Positions 19,828-29,266 of a stretch of DNA of 48,498 nucleotides are shown here, piece by piece (position 1 is the first letter of the stretch; every line of letters starts with the position of its first letter). The position numbers and the translations under genes were made by a program. The notes beneath the pieces are model-generated. The model was not told the DNA's origin, made no database searches, and saw only the letters and a program-made list of their open reading frames with translations. The stretch covers positions 1 to 48,498 of the forward strand of contig OMIV01000218.1 of NCBI GenBank assembly GCA_900299185.1, read 5' to 3'. This DNA is from Planctomycetaceae bacterium (GTDB lineage Bacteria > Planctomycetota > Planctomycetia > Planctomycetales > Planctomycetaceae).

Positions 19828-21108
19828 TCACACGTTGAAGATCCGCTCGACGTTGCCGCGAAGTGTGAGCTTGCCTAACTCGACAGCTCGCTCTTCAGAC
19901 CAGCCGCGTTCCATAACGAAGTCCTGAGCCAAAACCTTCGCCAAAATTCGCCGATACATGCCAAATTTGGGCAATGCGAACTCCAACTTATACATGTCGG
20001 AGTAGTACCCAACTTGTTTGGTCATGGGCACAGCCTGCAACCGACTGCGGCAATCCAGCTCGATGTAAGCCGGGATGTTCGAGTACCACCAATGTCCGTT
20101 GGTCACAACGTTCGGGAAGATCCACGAGTAACTGACCAACTCTTGGTTGCTGACTTGCGCCAACACCGAGACCGGGAACGTGACCTGTGGAAACGCGTTG
20201 AACAAGTCTTTGTAAAGAATGAGCGACGTTCGCTGATCGAAGAGGTCCTGACCTTGATGCACGCCGCTCGGATAGACGCGGCGATTCACACCGATCATCA
20301 AATCGAACGGCAGCTTGTACTCGGCGCAGAACTCGGCCAGCGTCCAAAACACAAACCGACTCAGAATGTTGAGATCCTCAGCGGTCACATGCTTGTTGCC
20401 CAACAACTGCTGCAGCACCTTCTCTGCTGAAAGCGAATCAACCTTGATTGGAGAGAAATCGGGCGGCAACGAAATCGCACAGGCGCGGCAGCCGTTCTTG
20501 GTGAAGTGCTCGAACAACTTGCAGATCGCACTCTTCAGAGATGTCACACTTGTGACACTGGTCCCGGCAGCCTTTTCGAGTCGAGCTCGAACTTCGGGCT
20601 TGCTGAAGTGAAAGACCAGATCGTCGGTTCGCAGGCACGGCACATAGAGATTGGTGTCGAAGCCACTCAGCGGATCATCGAAGTCGTTGGTGAGGAAGAC
20701 CTTCTCCAACTTGCTCTGAGTCAGAACCTGTTGCTCCCAACCCGGTGAAGCCATCTTCGCGGCAGCGGTGTCGTAGAGCTTTTCCCAATTCGACTTGGTG
20801 ATTGCAGGCTCTTCGAAACCGAAGAACTCGCGGCACATCTCCAGCAACCAACTGTAATTGGCGGTGTTTTCAATCTCGGGCAACTTCTCGACGAGCCGTC
20901 CAACTTTGTCCTTGGGACTCAGACCGGGCTCTTCAATATACGACTTCGGCATTCCCGCCGAATGACACAGCTCGGTGTAGTAGTGATAGCCCATGATGTC
21001 GGCGAGCGTTGTGGAGGCTGCCGAATGCGGATTGATGTGAGTGTGTGGGTCAATGAGGACCAGAGCTTCAAGCTCACCCAAAATTCGAAGCGTCACCTGT
21101 TGCGGCAC
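19828..21108 (-). CDS. Uronate isomerase-like amidohydrolase
   Basis: A 426-residue protein of the glucuronate/uronate isomerase branch of the amidohydrolase superfamily. The first strand carries DPHTHINPHSA, the His-x-His pair that binds metal. The rest follows the UxaC-like pattern with long helical insertions (LADIMGYHYYTELCHSAG near residues 36-53, and HWWYSNIPAYIELDCR in the C-terminal third). Canonical UxaC is somewhat longer, so the reaction could differ from glucuronate/fructuronate interconversion. The start is GTG at 21108, with AGAGG at a suitable distance. It is divergent from carA across 271 bp and lies behind the FHA-GAF-PP2C gene on the same strand. No other uronate catabolic gene is nearby. 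Confidence 0.75.
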   Translation of the reverse strand: MPQQVTLRILGELEALVLIDPHTHINPHSAASTTLADIMGYHYYTELCHSAGMPKSYIEEPGLSPKDKVGRLVEKLPEIENTANYSWLLEMCREFFGFEEPAITKSNWEKLYDTAAAKMASPGWEQQVLTQSKLEKVFLTNDFDDPLSGFDTNLYVPCLRTDDLVFHFSKPEVRARLEKAAGTSVTSVTSLKSAICKLFEHFTKNGCRACAISLPPDFSPIKVDSLSAEKVLQQLLGNKHVTAEDLNILSRFVFWTLAEFCAEYKLPFDLMIGVNRRVYPSGVHQGQDLFDQRTSLILYKDLFNAFPQVTFPVSVLAQVSNQELVSYSWIFPNVVTNGHWWYSNIPAYIELDCRSRLQAVPMTKQVGYYSDMYKLEFALPKFGMYRRILAKVLAQDFVMERGWSEERAVELGKLTLRGNVERIFNV

Positions 21109-21379
21109 ACATCACCTCTGACAAAACGGGGCGGAACACGAAACGCTCGGAGACAACGAGCCCCGAGGATCTCAGGAGTTTGCCGCCTGCCCTAGTGAGC
21201 TTCAAGGAACGTCGGAACGATCGTTACCGATGACTCTCGGCTTGCTTTTGTTGGACCGCGGCCTCCACTACAAACCGCCCCGCTCGCCGCCCCCGTGCCG
21301 ACAGGATGGTGCCTGTCACCCGCTCGCGATGGGGGCCGTTCGACTCACCCTCACTGCGGATAAAGTCCGCGCGGAAACC

Positions 21380-22525
21380 ATGAGCCGACCTGCCAAACTA
21401 GCCCTTGTTGATGGAACCGTGTTCGAAGGCCGCGCATTTGGAGCTGACGGCGAGGTCTACGGTGAAGTCTGTTTCAACACGAGCCTCACCGGCTATCAAG
21501 AGATTCTGACCGATCCGTCGTACTGCGGTCAGATTGTCACGATGACCTACCCGCTGATTGGGAACTACGGCGTCAATCTCGCAGACGTCGAAAGCAAAGG
21601 TCTCTCACTCCGAGGTTTCGTCGTCAAAGAACTCTGTCAGCACGAAAGCAACTACCGCTCGGATAAGTCGCTCGATCGTTACCTCGCTGAAGCTGGCGTC
21701 ATCGGACTGGAAGGCATCGATACTCGAGCTCTCGTGCGTCACATCCGCAAGCTGGGAGCGATGACCGGAGTGCTCTCGACGGTCGATCTCGATAACGAGT
21801 CTCTGATTGCCAAGGCACGAAAAAGTCCCGACCTGGTCGGCATCGATCTCGTCAAAGAAGTCATGCCCACAACTGCGAATGGTTGGGCGACAGGACTTGA
21901 TGCCCTCGTTCGAGATCCGATTGTTCCTGGTTACGAAGGTATCCACGATCTCGCTCCCAATGACGCGCTGCATGTTGTGGCGATCGACTATGGCATGAAG
22001 TGGAACATCCCGCGGCACCTGCGACAGCTTGGTTGCAAAGTCACGATCGTGCCCGGCACTTGGAACGCATCGCAGATCCTGGAGCTGAAGCCATCGGGAG
22101 TGTTCTTGTCGAACGGTCCTGGCGACCCTCGTCCGTTGGATTACGCCATTTCGACCATCCAAGGATTGCTTGGCAAGGTGCCGGTCTTCGGGATCTGCTT
22201 GGGCCATCAGTTGATGGGTCTGGCATGCGGCGCCGAGATCTACAAGCTCCGCTTCGGTCATCGTGGAGCCAACCAACCGGTGCTCAACAAGGACAATGGT
22301 CGCGTCGAGATCACGTCACAGAATCATGGCTTCGCACTGAAGACCGAGACGATGCCAAGCAACGTTGAAGTGACTCACATCAATCTCAACGATCAAACGG
22401 TCGAAGGCATTCGGCACCGAGAGTACCCGGCCTTCGCAGTGCAGTATCACCCCGAGGCATCGGCAGGCCCGCACGACAGCCACTATCTCTTCGGCCAATT
22501 CCGCGAGCTGATGATGAAGTCCTGA
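21380..22525 (+). CDS. carA: Carbamoyl phosphate synthase small subunit
   Basis: CarA is the glutaminase subunit that supplies ammonia to CarB for carbamoyl phosphate, feeding arginine and pyrimidine synthesis. The 381-residue protein has the CPSase small-subunit N-terminal domain (1-about 150, with FNTSLTGYQEILTDPSY and GNYG). A class I glutamine amidotransferase domain follows, with the nucleophile in FGICLGHQ (C273) and the His/Glu pair in QYHPEASAGP. The ATG at 21380 gives the standard N terminus; the frame upstream to 21230 does not resemble the family. No carB is adjacent. It converges on the transaldolase gene with a shared hairpin terminator. Confidence 0.96.
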   Translation: MSRPAKLALVDGTVFEGRAFGADGEVYGEVCFNTSLTGYQEILTDPSYCGQIVTMTYPLIGNYGVNLADVESKGLSLRGFVVKELCQHESNYRSDKSLDRYLAEAGVIGLEGIDTRALVRHIRKLGAMTGVLSTVDLDNESLIAKARKSPDLVGIDLVKEVMPTTANGWATGLDALVRDPIVPGYEGIHDLAPNDALHVVAIDYGMKWNIPRHLRQLGCKVTIVPGTWNASQILELKPSGVFLSNGPGDPRPLDYAISTIQGLLGKVPVFGICLGHQLMGLACGAEIYKLRFGHRGANQPVLNKDNGRVEITSQNHGFALKTETMPSNVEVTHINLNDQTVEGIRHREYPAFAVQYHPEASAGPHDSHYLFGQFRELMMKS

Positions 22526-22555
22526 GTCGGGGGCAGGCGGAATGAGCCGAGTCAA

Positions 22556-22611
22556 ATGGCCGCCTTCGACCGTCCGCATTTCTAGAATGCATGACGGTCG
22601 AGGGCGGCCAT
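22556..22611. terminator. Bidirectional terminator between carA and the transaldolase gene
   Basis: The left arm atggccgccttcgaccgtc (22556-22574) pairs with 22593-22611 at 18 of 19 positions, and the spacer itself can form gcatt-tctag-aatgc. The plus strand then reads tctttcatttt. The position midway between convergent stop codons supports termination in both directions. Confidence 0.8.
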
Positions 22612-22634
22612 CTTTCATTTTCAGCCGATGGTTC

Positions 22635-23765
22635 TCAGTCGCAGAGCGACTCAACTACGTAGCCGAGTCGCTCCGCCACTCGGTCTTTTTCGCGAACCAG
22701 TCCTGAGGACAGCTTGGCGCGCTTCTCGGCGATGGATGCCAGTAACCCCTTCTGAGGATCAGCAAACTTCTTCAAGCCTTCATCCATTAAGAATGCTTCG
22801 AGCTTCGCGAAGTCGACTTTGGCATCGATGTCAGCGATCACCTCGGCTGACGGCATCTGGTCAACAGTGCGACCGAAAGTCTTCCCCGTCATCTGCTGAA
22901 TGGCGGAATTGGTCGACGGTGGATTCGTTTGAATATCCGAGCCCGCCAGTGCCGCGACGTACTTATCAGCCGACTCACTCGGATCTTTGGTGCCGGTACT
23001 GGCGAAGATCATCTCTTGCTGAAGCGGTAGGTTCTTTCCGGCCCAGAAGTCACGGTTCTCTTGCCAGATGCGTTTGGCGTTCAAGATGCCAACTTGCCCC
23101 TGCGATGCCGCCGCCAGATCCGGCACATGGTTCTTGGTGTAAGCATCAATGCGACTTACGAAGACACTGTAGACCGACTTAAACCCAGACAGCGAAGGTC
23201 GTCGTTGAGCACCTCGCCAAGCCGCATCGCGCGCGATGCGGTACTGCCGCGAAGAAAAGATCAGCGTGATGTTGAGCGTGATGCCGGCCGCGCAAAGTTC
23301 TTCGATCGCACCAAGCCCCGCATCCGTTGCCGGGACTTTGATCATGCGGTTGGCATGCCCCGCTGCCCATTGCTTACCAAGCTCAACATAACGAGCAGAC
23401 CGCTCGGCAGTGCTCAGTGAGCAGCTCGCATCTTCGAGCAAGGGGTCCAGTTCAAAGCTGACGTAGCCGTCGTTGCCCTGCGTGCGGTCAAAGACATCGC
23501 GGAAATTCTTTTGAGCGTTCGTGACCAACAAATCGGTCATTCGCCAAGCAATCGCACTATCGTCGAGCCCTTCATCAATCAGTCCGAGCAAGGTCTCGTC
23601 AAAGCGTCCGGACTTCAGCAAGTCCGAAATGATGATGGGGTTCGAGGTCGCCCCGGTCGTGCCGTAATGTCGGCCCGCAGTAATGAGATCGGGGTCGACA
23701 CTATCGAGCCAAAGCCTGGTGCCAATTGCCACCAGCGATTGCAGTGGCGATGAGATCGCGGTCAT
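22635..23765 (-). CDS. tal: Transaldolase
   Basis: Transaldolase transfers a dihydroxyacetone unit between sugar phosphates in the non-oxidative pentose phosphate pathway. The 376-residue protein belongs to the longer bacterial type. LWLDSVDP and [10 protein letters not shown] are at the N terminus, the Schiff-base lysine is in [12 protein letters not shown] (K143), and [10 protein letters not shown] follows. The C-terminal extension beyond the barrel is helical. The ATG at 23765 has AAAGGA upstream at a good distance. It is convergent with carA and has the D-threonine aldolase-like gene upstream on the same strand, 108 bp away. Confidence 0.94.
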   Translation of the reverse strand: MTAISSPLQSLVAIGTRLWLDSVDPDLITAGRHYGTTGATSNPIIISDLLKSGRFDETLLGLIDEGLDDSAIAWRMTDLLVTNAQKNFRDVFDRTQGNDGYVSFELDPLLEDASCSLSTAERSARYVELGKQWAAGHANRMIKVPATDAGLGAIEELCAAGITLNITLIFSSRQYRIARDAAWRGAQRRPSLSGFKSVYSVFVSRIDAYTKNHVPDLAAASQGQVGILNAKRIWQENRDFWAGKNLPLQQEMIFASTGTKDPSESADKYVAALAGSDIQTNPPSTNSAIQQMTGKTFGRTVDQMPSAEVIADIDAKVDFAKLEAFLMDEGLKKFADPQKGLLASIAEKRAKLSSGLVREKDRVAERLGYVVESLCD

Positions 23766-23873
23766 TTCAAATCCTTTCGATAGGGTGTCGTCAGCGAGCT
23801 TCTTGCCCGCATTCGACGTCGTAATCCGTTCGACAAACTGTCCCTGAGCGCAAGGACCAAACCTCTCGACAAA

Positions 23874-24989
23874 CTAAATCGTGATCCAACGATCTCGACC
23901 AGCAACCGGCCAACGCTCGGCGAGTTCACCATGAGAAATCACATAGATCTCACGATGCAGAGCGCACGTCGGGCAGATATGCCGAGGCACGGCAAACAGT
24001 TCATCTCCCGGCTCGAAGCGTTCGGCCTGCGAAGTCTGCAAGACGAGATGCTCTTCGTTTTGAAGGACTTGCTCGGCTTCGGGCAGGTCCGGAAAGAAGA
24101 CTCGTTTGCCAGCCGGTGGATCAGAGGCCACAGCTTTGTAACCCAGGTCCAGCGTGATGCGATCGGGCGTCGGTCGGCTGATGACTCGCGTCAGCATCAA
24201 CGTGGCCGGAGGAAAGACAAGATCTGGAAACCTCTCGCCGTAACCAGCATCGTTGAAGACACACGTGCCGGGGCTCATCTCGATCGTCGGATCTGTCTTC
24301 TGAGCATAGATCGGGAACGACGCCGTCCCGCCGCATACGAGCTTCGGAACGGAAGCACCTTCAGCGACCAGCCGATCTCGGAACGCCACGACTTTGTTGA
24401 ACTCGGCATCGACAGCCGCAGTCCGCTCCTCGCGCGACGACTGATGCTGATGACCGTCGTAAACATGGAAACCGGCAGCCACCAATCCCGGAGTGTTGCT
24501 GATAAGCCGATACAACTCGGCGGCTTGATCGCCCACCACGATGCCCGTGCGATGCTGTCCCGTATCGACATCTAGCAGCACGCCGATCGACATGCCCGCC
24601 GCGGTCATGGCTTCTCCCAACTGCTTAACAGGCTTGGGATGATCGGCGGTCACCGCGAACGTGACATCAGGAAATTGAGCCCGGAACTGAACCGCTCGAC
24701 CGATGTTGGTGCCAACCAGGTTGTAAGCCAGCACGATGTCCTTCGCCCCGGCAGTGGCGACCATCTCCGCTTCAGCAAACGTCGCGCACTTGTGCTTACC
24801 AATGCCGCGAGCCAACTCCATCTGCACGATCTCGCGCGTCTTATGAGTCTTGCAATGCGGCCTCAGTCGCGACGGACTGCCGGCAATCTTGATCATGCGG
24901 TCGAGATTGGCTTCGACCATCTCGCGATACAGAACAATCGCCGGAGTAATGATCTGACTGGTGTCGGCGATCCGGTAGCACGCATCCAT
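23874..24989 (-). CDS. D-threonine aldolase / D-serine dehydratase-like PLP enzyme
   Basis: A 371-residue fold-type III PLP enzyme with an alanine racemase-like N-terminal barrel. The cofactor Lys lies in RPHCKTHKT (K47), phosphate-binding segments include VCGGTASFP, and the C-terminal beta domain has HICPTC, where this family binds a divalent metal through His and Cys. Such enzymes cleave D-threonine to glycine and acetaldehyde or dehydrate D-serine and relatives; the choice is not clear from sequence. The ATG at 24989 (MDACYRIADTSQI) has AGGAAG upstream; the frame further upstream runs through the inverted repeat at 25088-25154 and is not coding. Confidence 0.9.
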   Translation of the reverse strand: MDACYRIADTSQIITPAIVLYREMVEANLDRMIKIAGSPSRLRPHCKTHKTREIVQMELARGIGKHKCATFAEAEMVATAGAKDIVLAYNLVGTNIGRAVQFRAQFPDVTFAVTADHPKPVKQLGEAMTAAGMSIGVLLDVDTGQHRTGIVVGDQAAELYRLISNTPGLVAAGFHVYDGHQHQSSREERTAAVDAEFNKVVAFRDRLVAEGASVPKLVCGGTASFPIYAQKTDPTIEMSPGTCVFNDAGYGERFPDLVFPPATLMLTRVISRPTPDRITLDLGYKAVASDPPAGKRVFFPDLPEAEQVLQNEEHLVLQTSQAERFEPGDELFAVPRHICPTCALHREIYVISHGELAERWPVAGRDRWITI

Positions 24990-25491
24990 GAGAAGGCTTC
25001 CTGATTGAGTGCGACGAACTGATTGAAGAGCAGCCTCAGAACTATGGCTCGACTTCACAACGCGCCCCCCCACCCACAGACCGAACTCTCTGCGTCCTTC
25101 GCTGCTCTGCGGTGAAAGATCAATGCTCACCGCAGAGCAGCGAAGGACGCGGAGAATTCGTTCGGAAAAAACTGCAGTGAGCGCGTCGAGGACTGCCTTC
25201 GGAGTGTGAACGCTGACGGGCGATTTGCAACGAGCACACTTCGTTCGCTGGCAGCAAGCGACCAAGTCAAGAACGTGGTAACAGTCGAGCCAGCCCGATA
25301 GAGTCCGACCCGTTTATTTGTAGCTCGACTTTTGAGCCAACGAATGCGCGACTGTTAAGCCAACCGTTGGCAACTCAGCGCCACATCACACAGATCTGGC
25401 CTCTGGGAATGCACGCTGCAAGGCGATGATGAAATGCGTTCCGTGCGTTGTTCTTGGACTTCACTCTCCTGCTGACATTGAAGGTGTCTAA
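24990..25491. other. Divergent intergenic region with repeat element
   Basis: These 502 bp separate the divergent D-threonine aldolase-like and secretion ATPase genes. The part nearest the former holds the long inverted repeat at 25088-25154. The remainder should hold promoters for both genes, but no clear promoter or operator is visible. Confidence 0.4.
25088..25154. repeat. Near-perfect inverted repeat, 'ctctgcg' family, copy 2
   Basis: A 28-nt arm (25088-25115) pairs with 25127-25154 at 27 of 28 positions, with an 11-nt spacer. The left arm matches that of the repeat at 17730-17794 at 25 of 28 positions. Differences between the copies are partly compensated within each copy's own hairpin, which suggests that the folded structure is maintained. 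Confidence 0.85.
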
Positions 25492-27366
25492 GTGGGCTTT
25501 AACCTCAATCATAAGTTGGTCACTCGACTGCTCGCATTCGTCGTACTGTGGCTGGCGATCGGTTTCGTTGAGCAGTCCTCAGTCAGCGCTCAAGATGCTG
25601 CCGCTGCTCCCGCCCCTGCTCCGAATGTCGCACCGGCAGGCAATGTCTCGATGCCCGGTTCTACGATCAGCGTTGGCAGGTTTCCCAAGAACCCGGCGGC
25701 GTTCGTGCGAGGTAACGCGTCTCCCAATGCAACTCGTGGGATGGCCCCCATCGAAGGCGGCTACTTCAGCTTCTTCCGCATGGCGTTTTATGTCGCGCTG
25801 CTGACGTTCTGGGTGTGGGCGGCAGCGTGGGTGAATGACGACAGCGGGTCGCTCAAGATCCGCAATCAGTATTGGAACACCCTGATGACGCTCGCTGGCG
25901 GCGGCGGACTGCTGCTCGCAACCGCGATGCCTTCGTTCTTCCTGGCGTTTGGTTTGATTGCCCTGACGACCGGCTCGCCGCTGGGACTCTACGTTCGCGA
26001 ACGCAACGCCGCCGTGCCCGAGAACTCGAAGGTGCTAACTCCCGAGCACATCAAGAAGGTCAGCTTCCGATTGCTCGCACGATTGGGCGTTCGCATCGGT
26101 GGAGATGGCCCCGGCGGTCCGGTGAGCGGTCCCGACATTGTCTTCATCGGTAAGACTTCCACGGGCAAGTTGGACAAGGATCGCGGCAAGTCCGTCGAGA
26201 ACTCGCGTGGCTTCATGGCGGCGAAGGAGTTGGTCTTCGATGCGCTCATTCGGCGTGCGACCGATATTCATCTCGAACCAACCGACGACGCGATGAATCT
26301 CCGCATGCGAATCGACGGTGTGATGTATCCCGTCGAGCCGTTTGATCGACCGCTGGGCGACGCGGTCATCAACATCTTCAAAGTGCTCAGCGCGATGGAC
26401 ATCACCGAGAAGCGTCGCTCGCTCGACGGCAGCTTCCGTGCAACCGCAGAAGGACGCGACATCGACTTCCGTGTGGCCACTCAAGGCGTGCGCGGCGGCG
26501 AGAAAATGAGCATCCGAATTCTCGACCAATCGAATTCGGTCTCCACGGTGACGGGACTTGGTTTCCGCAAGCCGCTGGAAGAATCCATGCTCAGGATGGT
26601 CAATCAGCCTCACGGCTTGCTGGTCGTTTGCGGTCCGACCGGTGCCGGTAAGTCGACGACGCTCTATGCCTGTTTGCGATCGCTCGACGCCTATCAGTGC
26701 AACATCATCACGGTCGAAGATCCGATCGAATATCGCATGGACAATGTGAATCAGATCGAGATCAACACGAAGGCCGGCCAGACATTCGGCACGGCGCTGC
26801 GCAGTATTCTGCGACAAGATCCTGATGTGATTCTCATCGGCGAAATTCGAGATAGCGAAACCGCTCAAATCGCCTGCCAAGCAGCCAACACCGGCCACAT
26901 GGTTTTCTCGACCGTACACGCCAACGACTCCATCACAGCGATGTACCGCTTGATGGACTTAGGCGTGGAGCCCTTCATGTTCTCCAGCGCGATCTCGGGC
27001 ATCTTGGCTCAACGCTTGGCTCGACGCCTCTGCACCGAATGTAAAGAAGCTTACAAGCCCAAGCCCGAGTACCTGAAGCAAGCCAACTTGCCAGTTGATC
27101 GCATCGAAAAGTTCTTCCGACCACCAAAGGAATCGGCCAGCGAGTGTCCTGCTTGTGGAGGACTGGGTTATCGCGGTCGAGTCGGCGTCTTCGAATTCCT
27201 CGAAGTCACCGACAAGATGCGAGACATGATTCGCGACAAAGCCGCACTGACGGCGCTGAAGGCCGAAGCTCGCAAGAACGGTATGCTGTCGATGCAGGAA
27301 GAAGGATTACGGCTCGTCGTCAAAGGCATCACGTCGGTCGACGAGTTGCTGCGAGTGGTGAAGTAG
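25492..27366 (+). CDS. GspE/PilB-family secretion ATPase with N-terminal membrane domain
   Basis: The C-terminal 380 residues are a type II secretion / type IV pilus assembly ATPase: Walker A GPTGAGKS (381-388), Asp box EDPIEY, Walker B with DVILIGEIRD (445-454), the His box VFSTVHAND, and a zinc-binding four-Cys motif (C514, C517, C552, C555). The N terminus is unusual. Residues 11-27 look like a signal peptide or anchor, an Ala/Pro-rich stretch follows, and hydrophobic helices lie at about 97-114 and 131-160. The usual soluble N1 domain is therefore replaced by a membrane module, and the motor is probably anchored to the inner membrane. The start is GTG at 25492, with GAAGGTG upstream. Two unknown or membrane proteins follow; no pilin or secretin gene is adjacent. 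Confidence 0.92.
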   Translation: MGFNLNHKLVTRLLAFVVLWLAIGFVEQSSVSAQDAAAAPAPAPNVAPAGNVSMPGSTISVGRFPKNPAAFVRGNASPNATRGMAPIEGGYFSFFRMAFYVALLTFWVWAAAWVNDDSGSLKIRNQYWNTLMTLAGGGGLLLATAMPSFFLAFGLIALTTGSPLGLYVRERNAAVPENSKVLTPEHIKKVSFRLLARLGVRIGGDGPGGPVSGPDIVFIGKTSTGKLDKDRGKSVENSRGFMAAKELVFDALIRRATDIHLEPTDDAMNLRMRIDGVMYPVEPFDRPLGDAVINIFKVLSAMDITEKRRSLDGSFRATAEGRDIDFRVATQGVRGGEKMSIRILDQSNSVSTVTGLGFRKPLEESMLRMVNQPHGLLVVCGPTGAGKSTTLYACLRSLDAYQCNIITVEDPIEYRMDNVNQIEINTKAGQTFGTALRSILRQDPDVILIGEIRDSETAQIACQAANTGHMVFSTVHANDSITAMYRLMDLGVEPFMFSSAISGILAQRLARRLCTECKEAYKPKPEYLKQANLPVDRIEKFFRPPKESASECPACGGLGYRGRVGVFEFLEVTDKMRDMIRDKAALTALKAEARKNGMLSMQEEGLRLVVKGITSVDELLRVVK

Positions 27367-27532
27367 GAACGGCCATCGAGATCCAACCTTGCCGTCAACG
27401 AACTCAGCCGGCCACGACGGGAAGTTCTCAGAGCGAGTGGCAAGGCTCCGATTCTCAATATCACTGCGGCGAGCAGGATCACACGAACTCGGTTCAAAAG
27501 AGCTTGGAACCAACGAAGCTTTAGCGGGCAAC

Positions 27533-28093
27533 ATGGGACTCTTGGATTTCATAACTCGACGATCCAAAGCGAACGACGAAAGCTCGTCGCCCAGAGCTGC
27601 GCGCTGTGACCATTACACTTTTTCGCATGTCGTCCTGCGGGACTCGGTTTTCGATAACCCGCCGCATGCGGTTTCTCAGTTGGCGTCAGCGGGATCAGGC
27701 GACTTCATTGCCTTGCTCTGGGAACAAGTCCTGTCGATCTGCCAGCACTTCCAACAGAAGGTGTCAGTCAATCCTGACGACATCCTCATACATAAGATTC
27801 CGGTCGGTACGTTTCCTTGCGTCCTGATCGAAATGCCGACGCCGCAGTTCGAGACCGAAGCATTCTTCATCGCTCTCGTGCTGACGTTGGACATGGCTGA
27901 CCAATCCTGGAAGGACGGCAGCCGAGTGGTGAGATTCCTGACGTTGGAGTTTGCCACAGGAAATCACCAAGACCTGCAAACCTCGATTGGCGAATGGACC
28001 AGCCGCGAACGTTACATCAGCCACGGACCAGGTCCGTACCCGAGCGTCGATCAATTCGTCGCCAAGGTTTCGGAGTTGGTCGTACCCAAGTAA
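27533..28093 (+). CDS. Unknown 186-residue protein
   Basis: I do not recognise this family. From the ATG at 27533 (MGLLDFITRRSK) the protein is soluble, with no signal peptide. It has a basic N terminus and an alternating alpha/beta core containing DDILIHKIPVGTFPCVLIEMP and AFFIALVLTLDMADQSW. The C terminus (SVDQFVAKVSELV) looks amphipathic. The frame is open upstream to 27389, but that part is Arg/Ser-rich and not protein-like. It lies 166 bp after the secretion ATPase gene and upstream of the CvpA-like gene, all on the plus strand, so a shared function is possible but unproven. Confidence 0.7.
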   Translation: MGLLDFITRRSKANDESSSPRAARCDHYTFSHVVLRDSVFDNPPHAVSQLASAGSGDFIALLWEQVLSICQHFQQKVSVNPDDILIHKIPVGTFPCVLIEMPTPQFETEAFFIALVLTLDMADQSWKDGSRVVRFLTLEFATGNHQDLQTSIGEWTSRERYISHGPGPYPSVDQFVAKVSELVVPK

Positions 28094-28106
28094 GAAAACT
28101 GACAAT

Positions 28107-28248
28107 CTCGTTCCCAGGCTCTGCCTGGAAACGCCCGCTCGGAGGCTCTGCCTCACGTCTTCGTCTTCTGCTGTCACCAGCCTGCAAGCCGAAGAAACAC
28201 GAGGCAGAGCCTCACGACTTGCGTTCCCAAGCAGAGCCTGGGAACGAG
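28107..28248. repeat. Nested inverted repeat, 'ggctctgcct' family
   Basis: The outer arms 28107-28127 and 28228-28248 pair at 20 of 21 positions (ctcgttcccaggctctgc is the shared core). The inner arms 28142-28154 and 28201-28213 pair perfectly over 13 bp (gaggctctgcctc), and several arms are themselves near-palindromes. The whole 142-bp element fits between two genes. Elements with this gttcccaggctctgcctgg motif are common intergenic repeats in planctomycetes and some other bacteria. It differs from the 'ctctgcg' family at 17730 and 25088. Confidence 0.8.
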
Positions 28249-28307
28249 TAGAAATATCCAACCGCGACCTTGGTCGCTTTCGCATTCACTCGTAAGACAA
28301 ATTCAGC

Positions 28308-29018
28308 ATGGCAATCGACATTGCGTTACTGGTGGTTTGGGGGCTCGTCACATGGTGTGTGTCGGGCGAAGGTGCGTTTGGCGCGGCGTTGAATTGCCTC
28401 GCGATCGTGACCGGCGGCTTGATCGCGATGAACTACTTCGAGCCCCTGGCAACCTTCGGGCAAAGCTACATCCTTACCGGAAGCGGTTGGCCGTTTTATT
28501 GGGACACCATTGCCCTGGTCGGCTTGTTCGCGGCATCGGTCACGGGCTTGAGGTTTCTCTTCGACTACTTCACGCCGCTGCGGTTTGAATTGGTCTCGCT
28601 CGGAGAAGAGATTGGCCGATGGTTTTTCGGCGCCTTCGCCGGCTATGCGACGATGGCCATTCTGCTGACCGCACTGCATACCGCTCCGTTCCCGCGCGAG
28701 TTCATGGGCTTCACTGCCGAGCGGAAGAACCTCTTCAACCTCATGGCTCCCGACCGGCAGTGGCTCGGGTTCACTCAGTTTGTAAGCGAGAGCGTCTTTG
28801 CCCAAAGCACGCCGCAGATTTTTGACGGCCCAGTGTCAGATTTCATACAGAACCCCGGAGACACCAATCGCAACAAAGTGTGGTCGTCATTCCCCATTCG
28901 ATATGCCACTCGCCGAGAGCAATACGAAGGGGGAGCCTTCACGGCGCCGCCTCCAGTTGCATCGCCTCCATCCGGTGGAAACACGCCTAATAACAGCGGT
29001 CGAGCAGCCGGCTTCTAA
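28308..29018 (+). CDS. CvpA-like integral membrane protein
   Basis: A 236-residue protein with four predicted membrane helices in its first 130 residues (MAIDIALLVVWGLVTW, AALNCLAIVTGGLIAMNYF, TIALVGLFAASVTGLRFLF and GAFAGYATMAILLTAL). The arrangement and the small Gly-rich helices resemble the CvpA / colicin V production family. The C-terminal third is soluble and ends in a Pro/Gly/Ser/Asn-rich tail. The assignment rests on topology and general pattern rather than on a decisive motif. It lies downstream of the secretion ATPase and the unknown 186-residue protein, separated from the latter by the nested inverted repeat. Confidence 0.72.
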   Translation: MAIDIALLVVWGLVTWCVSGEGAFGAALNCLAIVTGGLIAMNYFEPLATFGQSYILTGSGWPFYWDTIALVGLFAASVTGLRFLFDYFTPLRFELVSLGEEIGRWFFGAFAGYATMAILLTALHTAPFPREFMGFTAERKNLFNLMAPDRQWLGFTQFVSESVFAQSTPQIFDGPVSDFIQNPGDTNRNKVWSSFPIRYATRREQYEGGAFTAPPPVASPPSGGNTPNNSGRAAGF

Positions 29019-29266
29019 GCGTCAGTCCGATCATTCGTCGCTTGGGATGTCATCCCGAGCGGATTGCAGATCCAGAGATCTCAGTCACACCAAGCTGATC
29101 GGCATGACGACTCTGGCAAGAGCCGTACTTGACGATGTTGGGCTGCATTTGAGAAAGCGTGTCGCCGCTGCGGCTCGGGATGGAATCTCAAGCTCCGGCT
29201 AGTCGGCGAGTAAGTTCATCGATCCGTGCCGCCAGTAGATCACCACACGACTTCGAAGGTCATCTC

